Below, piece after piece: positions 40,532 through 49,218 of a stretch of DNA of 64,000 nucleotides. This DNA is from Deltaproteobacteria bacterium (GTDB lineage Bacteria; Myxococcota_A; Polyangia; Polyangiales; Ga0077539). The stretch lies in the NCBI GenBank assembly GCA_016704445.1, contig JADJAE010000007.1, positions 124,001 through 188,000 of the forward strand, given 5' to 3'. The notes beneath the pieces were generated by a model, which worked only from the letters and a program-made list of their open reading frames with translations, did not search any database and was not told the DNA's origin. Numbering within the stretch: position 1 is the stretch's first letter; every line of letters begins with the position of its first letter. The translations under genes were made by a program, and so were the position numbers.

Positions 40532-41317
40532 CTACGGAATCCGCACCGCGCCGCTGCCGTCGCCGCCCGACGGCTCCATCTGCATCGTCGGGCCCTGGCT
40601 CCCCATCCCCTGGCTCCCCATCTCCGCGATCATGCTGCACCCGAGGGCGTCGCCGCGCTGGCAGCCCTCCGAGAGCCAGTACCCCGGAGAGCGCCCGGGG
40701 ATGGGCGACGGCGCGCCTCGCGAGACCAGCACCCCGATCTGGCTGCACGCCCTGGCGTGGGCTCCCTGGCAGGCCCGCCACATCAGTTGCAGACCCTGCC
40801 CCGGATCGCGCGCCCCGCCCTCTCCGTTGAGCAGCATCACCGCCAGCTCGGAGCAGCCGCGCATGTGGCCGCCTTCGCACGCGCGGGTGTAGAGCCCTCG
40901 CGCCCTCACGTCGTCTCGGCGCAGGCCCTCGGCGTTGACGAACATCATCCCGAGGTCGGTGCACCCGGGCGCCATGCCCCCGTCGCAGGCCAGGCCGAAG
41001 AGCCGCGCGGCGCGGGTGGTGTCGTGCGCCACGCCGTCGCCGTTCACCCACTGGAGCCCGGCGTTGTAGCAGGCCCGCGCCTCGCGCAGGCCGCACCCGT
41101 ACTCCAGCACCCGGATGGCGGTCTCCGGGTCGTCGCCCGCGCCCTCCCGCCGCAGCCTCGCCGCCATCGACGCGCAGGTGGGCTGCCCCGGACCCGCGCA
41201 CGCGATCGCCGCCGCAGCGCCGCCCGACGGAGCCGTCGCCGCCTCCGGTGGCCGCGCCGTCACGCAGCCCAGCGAACATACCGCCAGCCCCAGCCAGAGC
41301 CTCGTCGCGTCGCCCAT
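40532..41317 (-). CDS. Sel1-repeat lipoprotein
   Basis: GGAGGGG lies about six bases before ATG 41317. The 261-residue product has a lipoprotein signal (LWLGLAVCSLGC). At least four Sel1-type alpha/alpha repeats follow (AIRVLEYGCGLREARACYNAG, AARLFGLACDGGMAPGCTDLG, and similar), each with a Cys pair that could form disulfides. A Met/Gln/Gly-rich tail (MGSQGMGSQGPTMQM) closes it. It may scaffold protein complexes in the periplasm or on the surface. Confidence 0.83.
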   Translation of the reverse strand: MGDATRLWLGLAVCSLGCVTARPPEAATAPSGGAAAAIACAGPGQPTCASMAARLRREGAGDDPETAIRVLEYGCGLREARACYNAGLQWVNGDGVAHDTTRAARLFGLACDGGMAPGCTDLGMMFVNAEGLRRDDVRARGLYTRACEGGHMRGCSELAVMLLNGEGGARDPGQGLQLMWRACQGAHARACSQIGVLVSRGAPSPIPGRSPGYWLSEGCQRGDALGCSMIAEMGSQGMGSQGPTMQMEPSGGDGSGAVRIP

Positions 41318-41458
41318 AAAGCCCCTCCTATGCCTCCGTAGACGACCTATAGAGCCGAGCCCGTGCGATCGTCGAGCCGCCGCTTCTTGCAGACGCGCGG
41401 CATGCGATCCGTGGGAGGCGATTGACGCGAGCGTCCGGCTTCCCCACTCGGAAGAGCA

Positions 41459-43468
41459 ATGACCCTGACAAGCACCCCGATGATCCTCCTCCTTCGCCTC
41501 GGCTCCTTCCTCGCGCTCGCGGCGATGCTCGCCGGCTGCCCCAGCACCAGCCCCCTCGATGCGGGCGACCAGGACACCGGCGTCGAAGACGACGCCACCG
41601 TCCACTCCGACGGCTCGATGGACGCTCTCGGCCCCGACGCCGACGTCCACCTCCGCATCGATGTCCCCATGGTGGAGGTTCCGGCCGATCGACCCGTCCC
41701 GGTCGCGTGCATGGTCTCCGCCGTCGTCGACCTCAACGCGAGAGGGGCCGCCGACGGAGGGGTGCTCCGCTACGTGGGCGACAACCGCAGCGCGCTGCGC
41801 ACCCCGTCGCTCCCGCCCACCTGCGTCTCCAGCAAGATCAACGAGGGGCAGTACCAGGTCGTGCACCGCTACGTCCCGCGCATCTCCGGCCGGATGCGGG
41901 TGAGCCTCGACGACCAGGGCACCGACGCCAACTTCGACACCGTGCTCTCGGCGCAGTCCGAGTGCTTCGCCCTGCTCCCCGGCGAGCGCTCGCTCGGGTG
42001 CAACAACAACGTCGAGCGCAGCGCCGCCATGCGCCCGCGCGCCTCGGAGATCCTCACCGCGCGCGTCACCGCGGGCACCCCGGTCTTCATCATCGTGTCG
42101 GGCAACTTCAACGAAGACCCGATCGTGCCGCAGGGCACCTACGCCCTCTCCGTCACCGAGCTCCCGGAGGTCGCCCTCGGCGCCGGCTGCGACCTCGCCG
42201 TGCGCGCCAACGCCTGCGCCCTCGGCTCCTCGTGCATCGCCACCGGCACGCCCGCGATGCCCCGCTGCGTGGCCGACGGGCTGCGCGACACCCGCTGCCG
42301 CGTCGACATGGACCCCGACTGCGACGTCGGTCTGCGCTGCGCCCTCGGCTTCTGCCGCACCGCCCTCACCGTCGGGGCGCCCTGCGGCCCCAGCACCAAC
42401 GGGGTGTGCCCCGAAGGATCGGTCTGCCAGTGGGTCGACGGCGGCAACACCTGCCTCCGCACCGGCACCCGCGGCGCCGACTGCCGCGACGAGGGCACCC
42501 CCTGCGACGCCACCCTCGCGTGCGTCCACACCCGCTTCGGCGACAACTGCCGCACGGCCGCCCCCATCGGCGCGACCTGCGACCCGTGGGGCATCCGAGA
42601 CGCCTGCGCGGCGGGCTCGGTCTGCGCCTTCACCGCCACCGGCGGCACCTGCGTCGCCGCGGGGAGCGTCGCGGGCGCCCCGTGCGCTCCGTCGCCCACG
42701 CGCTGCGCCGCGGGCCTCGAGTGCATCCTCGGCCCCGACCGGGAGAACGAGGTCTGCGTGCGCCCGGTCGCTCCCGGCGGAGCGTGCGACCCGCTCCGCG
42801 CGACCACCCAGTGCACCACCAACACCGACTGCGCCGCCGACTCGACCTTCATCAGCGGCACCTGCGTGGCGCCCGGTCGGGCCGCGGGGGCGCCCTGCCA
42901 GGCGGTCGAGCCGCGCTGCGAGACGGGGCTCACCTGCTCGGTGACCACCGGCGCGGGGAGGTGCCAGCGCGCGCTGTCGCCAGGCGCGGAGTGCGACCTG
43001 CGCACCGGCTCGACGCGCTGCACCGGAGGCGGCTGCGTGAGGGAGGGCGTGACCTCCGCCATCTGCCGCACCGACACGCCGGAGACCGAGCCCAACGACG
43101 CCCCCGCCATGGCGACGGCGATCACCGCGACGGGCGTGTCGGTGAGCGGCGCCCTCGCCGGGACGGATACAACGGATTGTATTCGGGTGACGGTCCCGGA
43201 GGGCGGGTCGATGGTGGCCGAGACGTACACGGGTGACGAGCGGGTGTGCGCGCTCGCCGGGGGCGACCCGATGCTCTCGGTGTTCGGCCCGTCGGGCGCG
43301 GAGATCGCGCGCGACGACGACAGCCCCGGCCGCGGGCTGTGCAGCACCTTCGCGCCGTGGACGTACCCGCAGGCCCGCGGCCTCCCCGGGGGCGTCTACG
43401 CCGTCTGCGTGAGCCGCAGCGACACGCCGGTGCCGCAGTACCGGCTCACCGTCTCCGTCCTGCCCTGA
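41459..43468 (+). CDS. Cys-rich lipoprotein with PPC-like beta-sandwiches
   Basis: GGAAGAG lies just before ATG 41459, and the signal ends in AMLAGC. A beta-sandwich of the pre-peptidase C-terminal type (about residues 90-240; FDTVLSAQSECF, GTYALSVTEL) precedes some ten short Cys-rich modules (GAPCGPSTNGVCPEGSVC style). A second PPC-like domain (ETEPNDAPAMATAI ... GGVYAVCVSR) ends the protein. The PPC fold is usually an accessory binding domain of secreted proteins. An AT-rich copy of the island's TACAACGG/TTGTATTC sequence lies in the coding region near 43168. Confidence 0.8.
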   Translation: MTLTSTPMILLLRLGSFLALAAMLAGCPSTSPLDAGDQDTGVEDDATVHSDGSMDALGPDADVHLRIDVPMVEVPADRPVPVACMVSAVVDLNARGAADGGVLRYVGDNRSALRTPSLPPTCVSSKINEGQYQVVHRYVPRISGRMRVSLDDQGTDANFDTVLSAQSECFALLPGERSLGCNNNVERSAAMRPRASEILTARVTAGTPVFIIVSGNFNEDPIVPQGTYALSVTELPEVALGAGCDLAVRANACALGSSCIATGTPAMPRCVADGLRDTRCRVDMDPDCDVGLRCALGFCRTALTVGAPCGPSTNGVCPEGSVCQWVDGGNTCLRTGTRGADCRDEGTPCDATLACVHTRFGDNCRTAAPIGATCDPWGIRDACAAGSVCAFTATGGTCVAAGSVAGAPCAPSPTRCAAGLECILGPDRENEVCVRPVAPGGACDPLRATTQCTTNTDCAADSTFISGTCVAPGRAAGAPCQAVEPRCETGLTCSVTTGAGRCQRALSPGAECDLRTGSTRCTGGGCVREGVTSAICRTDTPETEPNDAPAMATAITATGVSVSGALAGTDTTDCIRVTVPEGGSMVAETYTGDERVCALAGGDPMLSVFGPSGAEIARDDDSPGRGLCSTFAPWTYPQARGLPGGVYAVCVSRSDTPVPQYRLTVSVLP

Positions 43469-43482
43469 GCGCCGCCCCCGTT

Positions 43483-43782
43483 CCGCGGGATGAACCCGGA
43501 TTATTCACGTCGCGCGGTCTTCCGCAGGGTTGCTGCGAGGCGCGCAAAACAGACTGTCATGGGGGCCGAAACCCGACGTCGGCCGAGAAGTCATTGAGTT
43601 CCAGGTGGTTGCACCGGAACCCTCGGCTGATTCTGGGGTCGTCATGAATAATCCGGGTGAATCCCGCGGCAACGATGTTCTTCATCAGGCAAGGGATCCA
43701 AAGTCCGCCGCGGACTCCCGGTGAGAGTCCGCCGCGGACTTCCGGTGGTTCCAAAGCGACCCCATCGTTGCCGCGGGATTCA
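43483..43782. repeat. Nested palindromic repeats in intergenic DNA
   Basis: A 27-bp inverted repeat (43483-43509 and 43643-43669, 24/27 matching) contains ACCCGGATTATTCA. A second, perfect 20-bp inverted pair follows (43658-43677 and 43763-43782). Within it are two copies of AGTCCGCCGCGGACT, itself a hairpin, at 43702-43716 and 43726-43740. I see no gene in 43469-44250. These look like REP or MITE-type debris. Confidence 0.7.
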
Positions 43783-44107
43783 TCCCTATCGCTTCTACAC
43801 ATCGTTGGAGCGTGGCAACCCGCCGCGTCGCTGGGGTTCGGGCGTTGGCCCTCACCCCAGGCAATAACAGGACGGCGCCCGGGCATTGCCCGGGGCTGTC
43901 GAACAGGGACGCCGATTCGTTCCAGCCCTCACGGCCTCGATCGAAGCTTCCGGATGGTCCATGGAGTTTCGGTTCGACAGCCCCCGGGCAGTGCCCGGGG
44001 CGCCGTCCTGTTATTGCCTGGGGTGAGGGCCAACGCCCGAACCCCAGCGACGCGGCGGGTTGCCACGCTCCAACGATGTGTAGAAGGGAAAGGGATTCAT
44101 CCCGCGG
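43771..44107. repeat. Long imperfect hairpin (arms ~140 bp)
   Basis: The arms 43771-43914 and 43972-44107 are near-perfect reverse complements separated by a ~57-bp loop. They contain TCACCCCAGGCAATAACA and GCCCCGGGCACTGCCCGGGG (one base differs in the left copy), the latter itself palindromic. The same core occurs in the hairpin at 58465-58813. No transposase is present. It resembles a non-autonomous palindromic element, REP- or MITE-like; the class is inferred. Confidence 0.8.
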
Positions 44108-44250
44108 AGCGGGAGACGCCGCCCCGTCACCATTCCAGCCAGCGTTTTGACACCGCGCGCCTGACCGGCGAACCACCCTTCGCCGCCTCTGGGGGCTGCA
44201 ACCACGTAGGGTCGTGGAACCCCTGAGGCGACGGAGGTGTCTCCCCCGCC

Positions 44251-46557
44251 ATGGCCAATCATTCTCCCGCCCGTCCTCGCCCGCTCGTCTCCGGCGCGCT
44301 GCTCGTGACCCTGCTCGCCGTCACCGGCTGTGGCCGTAGCGCCGCGGTGCAGACCACCTCGTCGCTCCCGCTGCGCCGGGTGGTGGTCTACCGCAACGGC
44401 GTCGGCTACTTCGAGCGGCAGGGCCACGTCAGCGAAGGCGAGGTGCGCTTCCGAGTGACCCAGAGCGAGGTCGACGACTTCCTCGCGACGCTCGCGGTGA
44501 TGGAGCGGGGCGGAAGCTCCGTGCGCTCGGCGGCCTTCCCCCTCCCGGAGGAGCACCCCGCGAGCGACGCCCCGCCCGCGGACGCGCGCCGCACCGTGCG
44601 CCTCACCCTCGACGGCCGCGAGCACGACCTGCTGGTGGGCTACACCGTGGAGACCCCCATCTGGCGACCGTCGTACCGGCTGGTGTTCAACGAGGGCGCC
44701 GCGCAGGTGCAGGCCTGGGGCATCGTGCAGAACGTCTCCGGCGAGGACTGGTCGGACGTGAACCTCTCGCTGGTCGCGGGGGCTCCGGTGTCGTTTCGCT
44801 CGCAGCTCTCGAGGCCGACGGTGCCGCTGCGGCCGACGGTGACCGACCAGGGCGCGGTCATCGACGCGGTGCCGCAGAGCGACACCACCCTCGCGCAGGA
44901 AGAGCCGGGCGACGCACCGGCCCCCGAGCCTTCGCCGCAGGCGTCCCAGGACGCCGCCGGCTACGGTGGCCTCGGCCTCCGGGGCACGGGCGAAGGCGGC
45001 GGCGGAGCCGGCGAGGGGACCATCGGGCTGGGCAACATCGGCACGATGGGCCGCGGGGCAGGGACGGGATCGGGCCAGGGCTACGGTGCCGGCGGGGGAC
45101 GAGGCTTCAGCGAGCGCCGCGCGGCGGGCCCGCGGGTGCGCGTCTCCCCGCCCACGGTGTCGGGATCGCTGTCTCCCGAGGTGATCCGCCGGGTGGTGCT
45201 GCGCAACCTCGGTCAGGTCGCGCACTGCCACGAGCAGGCGCTCGCCAGCAACCCCGGCGCCTCGGGCCGGGTGATCGTCCGCTTCCTCATCGGCCCCACC
45301 GGCGCCGTGCAGGGCTCCGCCGTGGCTGCGAGCTCGTACCCGGTCGCCTCGGGGGCGCAGTGCATCGCCAGCGCCGTGCGACGGTGGCAGTTTCCTGCTC
45401 CCGGGGGCGGCGGCATGGTGAGCGTGAACTACCCCTTCAACCTCCAGTCCGCGGAGGGTGATCTCGACGACACCCGAAGGGAGACCGCCGCCGCGGCCAC
45501 GTCGGCGCCGCGCAACGTGAGCGCCCTCGCGGCCCTCGCGGTGCAGGGCGGCGTCACCCGCTACGACCTCCCGCAGCGGGTCACCATCCCCGACCGCAGC
45601 GCCACCATGGTGATGCTCGTCGCGAGGGAGGTCCCCGGGTCGCAGATGTACCTCTTCGCCCCCGACCCCGGGGTGCCCGACTCCAGCGCGCACCCCTTCC
45701 ACGTCGCCCGCTTCGAAAACCGAACCGGCGCCCTGCTGGAGCGCGGCCCCATCGCCATCTTCGAAGCTGGCGCTTACCTGGGCCAGGGGCTGCTCGAGCC
45801 GCTGCCCGACGCGGCCACCACCACGATCCCCTTCGCGCTGGAGCGAGGGCTCGCGGTGGAGCACTCGGCCACCGCCGCGGTCGAGGGCGCCCGGCTGCTC
45901 ACGATGCTGCGCGGCGAGCTCACCATCGAGCGCTTCAACGTGCAGCGCACCACCTACCGGGTGCGCAACGGCGTCGAGCGCACGGCCCGGGTGATGCTGC
46001 GCCACGCCCTCCACGGCGCCCAGGTCTTCGAGCCCCCCGCCGGGACCGAGCAGTCCGGCGGCAACGCCCTGGTCCCCGTCGAGGTGGCTGCGCGCTCTCG
46101 CGGCGAGGTGATCGTCACGACCCGCAGCGCCTTCACCGACAGCGCCGAGCTCAGCGACGAGCAGGCCGCCACGGCGATCGAGCAGTACCTCCGAGACGGC
46201 CGCCCCGCCGCCGACGTGGCCCTCGCGCTGCGCACCGCGCTCGACCTGCGGCGCCAGCTCGACACGCTCACCCGCGAGCGCGCGGACGTCGAGCAGCGCC
46301 GCGACGACCTCCAGACCAGCGTCGCCGAGACCCGGCAGAACCTCCTGGCGATCCAGCGCAACGCCCAGGCCGCGGACCTTCGGGCGCAGCTCACGGCGCG
46401 CCTCGGCCGCGGCGCCACGCAGCTCGATCAGCTCACCCGACGCATCGTGGAGCTCGACACCCAGATGGGCGAGCGCCGCGTGCGGCTGGTGGAGACGGTG
46501 CGAGGCATCGACGTCGACGTGTCGCGAGCGACGCCCGCGGCTGCTGCGACGCCGTGA
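44251..46557 (+). CDS. DUF4139-like lipoprotein with AgmX/PglI-type domain
   Basis: The 768-residue protein has a lipobox (LLAVTGC). An N-terminal domain resembles DUF4139/mucoidy-inhibitor-like proteins (RRVVVYRNGVGYFERQG, TPIWRPSYRLVF, VQNVSGEDWSDVNLSLVAGAP). A Gly-rich linker precedes an AgmX/PglI-like, TonB-type domain (SPEVIRRVVLRNLGQVAHC, IVRFLIGPTGAVQ, RRWQFPAPGGGGMV). The DUF4139 fold then resumes (RYDLPQRVTIPDRSATMVM) and a coiled coil ends the chain (RQLDTLTRERADVEQRRDDL). The AgmX/PglI domain is known from myxobacterial gliding and envelope proteins. Its insertion inside DUF4139 is unusual. Confidence 0.83.
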   Translation: MANHSPARPRPLVSGALLVTLLAVTGCGRSAAVQTTSSLPLRRVVVYRNGVGYFERQGHVSEGEVRFRVTQSEVDDFLATLAVMERGGSSVRSAAFPLPEEHPASDAPPADARRTVRLTLDGREHDLLVGYTVETPIWRPSYRLVFNEGAAQVQAWGIVQNVSGEDWSDVNLSLVAGAPVSFRSQLSRPTVPLRPTVTDQGAVIDAVPQSDTTLAQEEPGDAPAPEPSPQASQDAAGYGGLGLRGTGEGGGGAGEGTIGLGNIGTMGRGAGTGSGQGYGAGGGRGFSERRAAGPRVRVSPPTVSGSLSPEVIRRVVLRNLGQVAHCHEQALASNPGASGRVIVRFLIGPTGAVQGSAVAASSYPVASGAQCIASAVRRWQFPAPGGGGMVSVNYPFNLQSAEGDLDDTRRETAAAATSAPRNVSALAALAVQGGVTRYDLPQRVTIPDRSATMVMLVAREVPGSQMYLFAPDPGVPDSSAHPFHVARFENRTGALLERGPIAIFEAGAYLGQGLLEPLPDAATTTIPFALERGLAVEHSATAAVEGARLLTMLRGELTIERFNVQRTTYRVRNGVERTARVMLRHALHGAQVFEPPAGTEQSGGNALVPVEVAARSRGEVIVTTRSAFTDSAELSDEQAATAIEQYLRDGRPAADVALALRTALDLRRQLDTLTRERADVEQRRDDLQTSVAETRQNLLAIQRNAQAADLRAQLTARLGRGATQLDQLTRRIVELDTQMGERRVRLVETVRGIDVDVSRATPAAAATP

Positions 46558-46624
46558 GCGCCCTCGGGGCGAAGGCCTCGATGCGGAGAGGGTGTTTGCT
46601 TCGAAGGTGCGCTGGGAGGGAGTG

Positions 46625-46649
46625 GTCGGAGGCCCGAAAGGGCCTCGAC
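46625..46649. terminator. Bidirectional hairpin between convergent genes
   Basis: The sequence GAGGCCC-GAAA-GGGCCTC forms a seven-bp GC stem with a GAAA tetraloop. GTC/GAC pairs extend it past a one-base bulge. It lies between two convergent lipoprotein genes. There is no T-tract, so strength as an intrinsic terminator is uncertain. Confidence 0.5.
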
Positions 46650-46655
46650 CTGGGG

Positions 46656-48329
46656 TCAGAGCGCGAGCGGGTTGATGCGCGCGAGGCTCCAGGCGCCGGC
46701 GCCGAGCTGAACGGTGCCCGGGTTGGCGAACACCGCGCTGAGGTTGAAGGCCTGGTCGGCGGGCGCGCTGCCGGCCGCGGCGCGCGGGGTGAGCGCCCCG
46801 GAGGCGATGACGAAGACCCTCTGGTTGGCGTCGAGGTCGATGCCGAAGGTCGCGGCGTTGGCGGTGCCGCCGGCGGCGCGCACGGCGAGCGTGAAGGGGT
46901 CGGCGGGGACGGTGGTGCCCGCCGCGGGTGAGCTCGCGCCGCGGGGGACGTTGGTGAAGACGGGCGTGAAGGTGGCGCCCTGGACGCCGAGGTCGACCGA
47001 GGGCGCGTCGCCCGAGGCGTGCACGGCGACGATGCGCGGCGCGGTGGCGGCGGCGGCGTCGCTGGTCATCGCGTACTCGAGGGGCAGCACCGTGAAGGCC
47101 GAGTCGGGCGGGGTCTGGGCCGCCTGGGGGGCGAGGAAGTACGCCGCGATGGCGACGTACTGGCGACCCGGCGCGAGCGCGAGCGAGGGCACCGTGAAGG
47201 CAGGCGCGCCCGACGGGCGGGCCGAGCCGGCGGCGTAGGGGAAGATGTCGATGCCGTAGGTGCCCGGCGGAACCTGCGCCGACGCGAGGCCGCCCGTGGT
47301 GGTCGCTCCGGCGCGAACCGGGTACGAGAGGTTGTCGACGATCTGGACGGTGCGCGCGGGGTTGGCGCCTGCGCCGGCGGGTCCGGCGAAGAGGTCCACC
47401 GCGGGGGCGTCGGCGCCCGCGTGGACGACGTGCACGCGCGGGTTCTGCTTGATGAACGCGACGGTGCCCGACTGGTTCACCGCGAGCAGGCCGAAGCCGT
47501 TGTCGACGGCGGTGTCGGTGCTCGGCAGCAGGCCCGTCGCGATGACGAACCACTGGTTGCCCGCGCCGAGCTCCGGCGTCGTGAACGCCGTGACCGTAGC
47601 GCCGCCGGCCGTGAGCCCGACCTGGAGCGCCGCGTTGCCGGGGAGCGCCACGCCCGCCGCGCCGGTGTCGGCGAAGCGCGCGAGGCTGGCGACCTCGGGG
47701 GCCGCGGGGCTGTCGTTGCCGACGTCGACGCCGACCGTCGGGGCGTCCGAGCCGGCGTGCACGATGCGAACGCGCGAGCCCGCCGCGTCGGCGGCGAAGC
47801 CCTCCTCGAGCGGCAGCACGCGGAAGCGATCGGCGGCGTCGGTGGACGTGAGCCGCCCCGCGGCGATGACGGTGTACGAGCGGCCCGCGGCGAGGGCGAC
47901 CATCGGGGTCGTGAAGGCCGGAGCGCCCGACGCGCCCGCGGCGCGGATGTCGAAGGCGATCGGCCCCGGCGGGAGCTCGAGGTAGCCGGTGGCGGTGCCG
48001 TACGCGACGTTGCTGGCGGCGGCGGTCGTCGCGCCGGCGGCGTAGATGTCGACGTTGCCCGCGCCCGGGGCGGCGTGGATCACCCGCAGTCGCGCCCGCG
48101 CTCCCGCGTCGGCGGGGCCGGTGTCGGTCGCGACGGGGGTGTCGGTCGCGACGGGGGTGTCGGTGGCAGTGCCCGCGTCGGTGCCGGTGTCGCCGGGCGT
48201 GCCGAGGTCGGTCACCGCCGCGTCGGCGGTCGGGGTCGCAGGGTCATCCGAGCAGCCGGCCAGCGCGCCGCCCAGCGCGAACATCACCGCGCCCATACCC
48301 GCCAAGGAACCATGAAGTCGAAGAGCCAT
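46656..48329 (-). CDS. DUF4397-domain lipoprotein
   Basis: GGAGG lies eight bases before ATG 48329. The 557-residue protein has a lipobox (LGGALAGC) and a Thr/Asp linker encoded by 18-bp tandem repeats (TDTPVA). DUF4397-type immunoglobulin-like modules follow, with typical starts ARLRVIHAAPGAGNVDIYA, SRVRIVHAGSDAPTVGVDV, PRVHVVHAGADAPAVDLFA and PRIVAVHASGDAPSVDLGV, so at least four are present. It is likely an outer-surface protein; ligand unknown. Confidence 0.87.
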   Translation of the reverse strand: MALRLHGSLAGMGAVMFALGGALAGCSDDPATPTADAAVTDLGTPGDTGTDAGTATDTPVATDTPVATDTGPADAGARARLRVIHAAPGAGNVDIYAAGATTAAASNVAYGTATGYLELPPGPIAFDIRAAGASGAPAFTTPMVALAAGRSYTVIAAGRLTSTDAADRFRVLPLEEGFAADAAGSRVRIVHAGSDAPTVGVDVGNDSPAAPEVASLARFADTGAAGVALPGNAALQVGLTAGGATVTAFTTPELGAGNQWFVIATGLLPSTDTAVDNGFGLLAVNQSGTVAFIKQNPRVHVVHAGADAPAVDLFAGPAGAGANPARTVQIVDNLSYPVRAGATTTGGLASAQVPPGTYGIDIFPYAAGSARPSGAPAFTVPSLALAPGRQYVAIAAYFLAPQAAQTPPDSAFTVLPLEYAMTSDAAAATAPRIVAVHASGDAPSVDLGVQGATFTPVFTNVPRGASSPAAGTTVPADPFTLAVRAAGGTANAATFGIDLDANQRVFVIASGALTPRAAAGSAPADQAFNLSAVFANPGTVQLGAGAWSLARINPLAL

Positions 48330-48504
48330 GACCAAAGCCTCCAGGAAGAGTGGATCGGGTGCCCAAGGGCACCCCCGCGAACCGACCCCTTAGGGAGCTG
48401 GGATCGGCCGAATCACACCTTCGATGTCGGGAGGCTCCAGTCGGCTGCACAAAGCCTGTACAAATCTATGAGTTTTCTCCAAGGACGAGCTGGAGTGGCC
48501 CCGC

Positions 48505-49218
48505 TCACCACCCCCGGTCGCTGCGCCAGGGCATCTGCGGGCGCTCGAAGGCGATGCGCGGCGCCGGGGGCTTCGGCGTGCGGAAGAGGAAGACCAGCGC
48601 GAGGCCCGCCACGAAGCCGCCGATGTGGGCCCAGTAGGCGACGCCGCCGCCGGCCGCGCCGAGCGACCCGACGCCGGAGAAGAACTGCAGCGCGAACCAC
48701 AGCGCGATGAACACGAAGGCCGGGATCTCCATGAACTGGATGAAGATGAAGATCGGCACCAGGGCCACGACGCGGGCGTGGGGGAAGAGCACCAGGTAGG
48801 CCGCGAGCACGCCGGCGATGGCCCCCGAGGCGCCCACCATCGGGACGCCGGAGGCGGGGTTCATGGCGATCTGGGCGGCCGCCGCGGCGAGGCCGCAGAG
48901 CACGTAGAAGAGGGCGAAGCGCACCGGGCCCATGTTGTCTTCGACGTTGTCGCCGAACATCCGCAGGAACCACAGGTTGCCGATGATGTGCATGAGCCCG
49001 CCGTGCATGAACATCGACGTGAACAGGGTGACGATGGCGGCCGGGTCGTGGCCGAACATCAGCCGTCGAGGCACGAGCCCGTAGGAGAAGACGAAGTCCC
49101 GGTCGGCCCCGACGGGAAGCACCGCCTGCCAGACGAACACCAGCCCGCAGAGGAGCAGCAGCGTCCAGGTGACCCACGGGGTGTTGCGCGTCGGGTTGAG
49201 GTCTCGGATGGGGATCAT
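48505..49218 (-). CDS. Rhomboid-family intramembrane serine protease
   Basis: The 237-residue membrane protein has six predicted helices. Catalytic motifs are GASGAIAGVLAAY (nucleophile Ser) and AHIGGFVAGL (His). The family element MHIIGNLWFLRMFGDNVED (HxxGNxxFL) is also present. Its ATG overlaps the stop of the sigma-54 activator gene (ATGA at 49215-49218), so the two are translationally coupled. Rhomboids cleave membrane-anchored substrates, and the substrate here is not known. Confidence 0.92.
   Translation of the reverse strand: MIPIRDLNPTRNTPWVTWTLLLLCGLVFVWQAVLPVGADRDFVFSYGLVPRRLMFGHDPAAIVTLFTSMFMHGGLMHIIGNLWFLRMFGDNVEDNMGPVRFALFYVLCGLAAAAAQIAMNPASGVPMVGASGAIAGVLAAYLVLFPHARVVALVPIFIFIQFMEIPAFVFIALWFALQFFSGVGSLGAAGGGVAYWAHIGGFVAGLALVFLFRTPKPPAPRIAFERPQMPWRSDRGW

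Noticed and set aside
43530..44226. Several short frames inside the palindromic intergenic region
   Set aside because: Their proteins are mirror translations of the hairpin arms (for example the same ALTPGNNRTAPGHCPGL-type peptide on both strands), so they reflect the inverted repeat.
44011..47553. A 1180-codon minus-strand open frame across the DUF4139/AgmX gene
   Set aside because: It is His/Arg/Gly-rich without homology, and it crosses the long hairpin and two real genes in the opposite sense.
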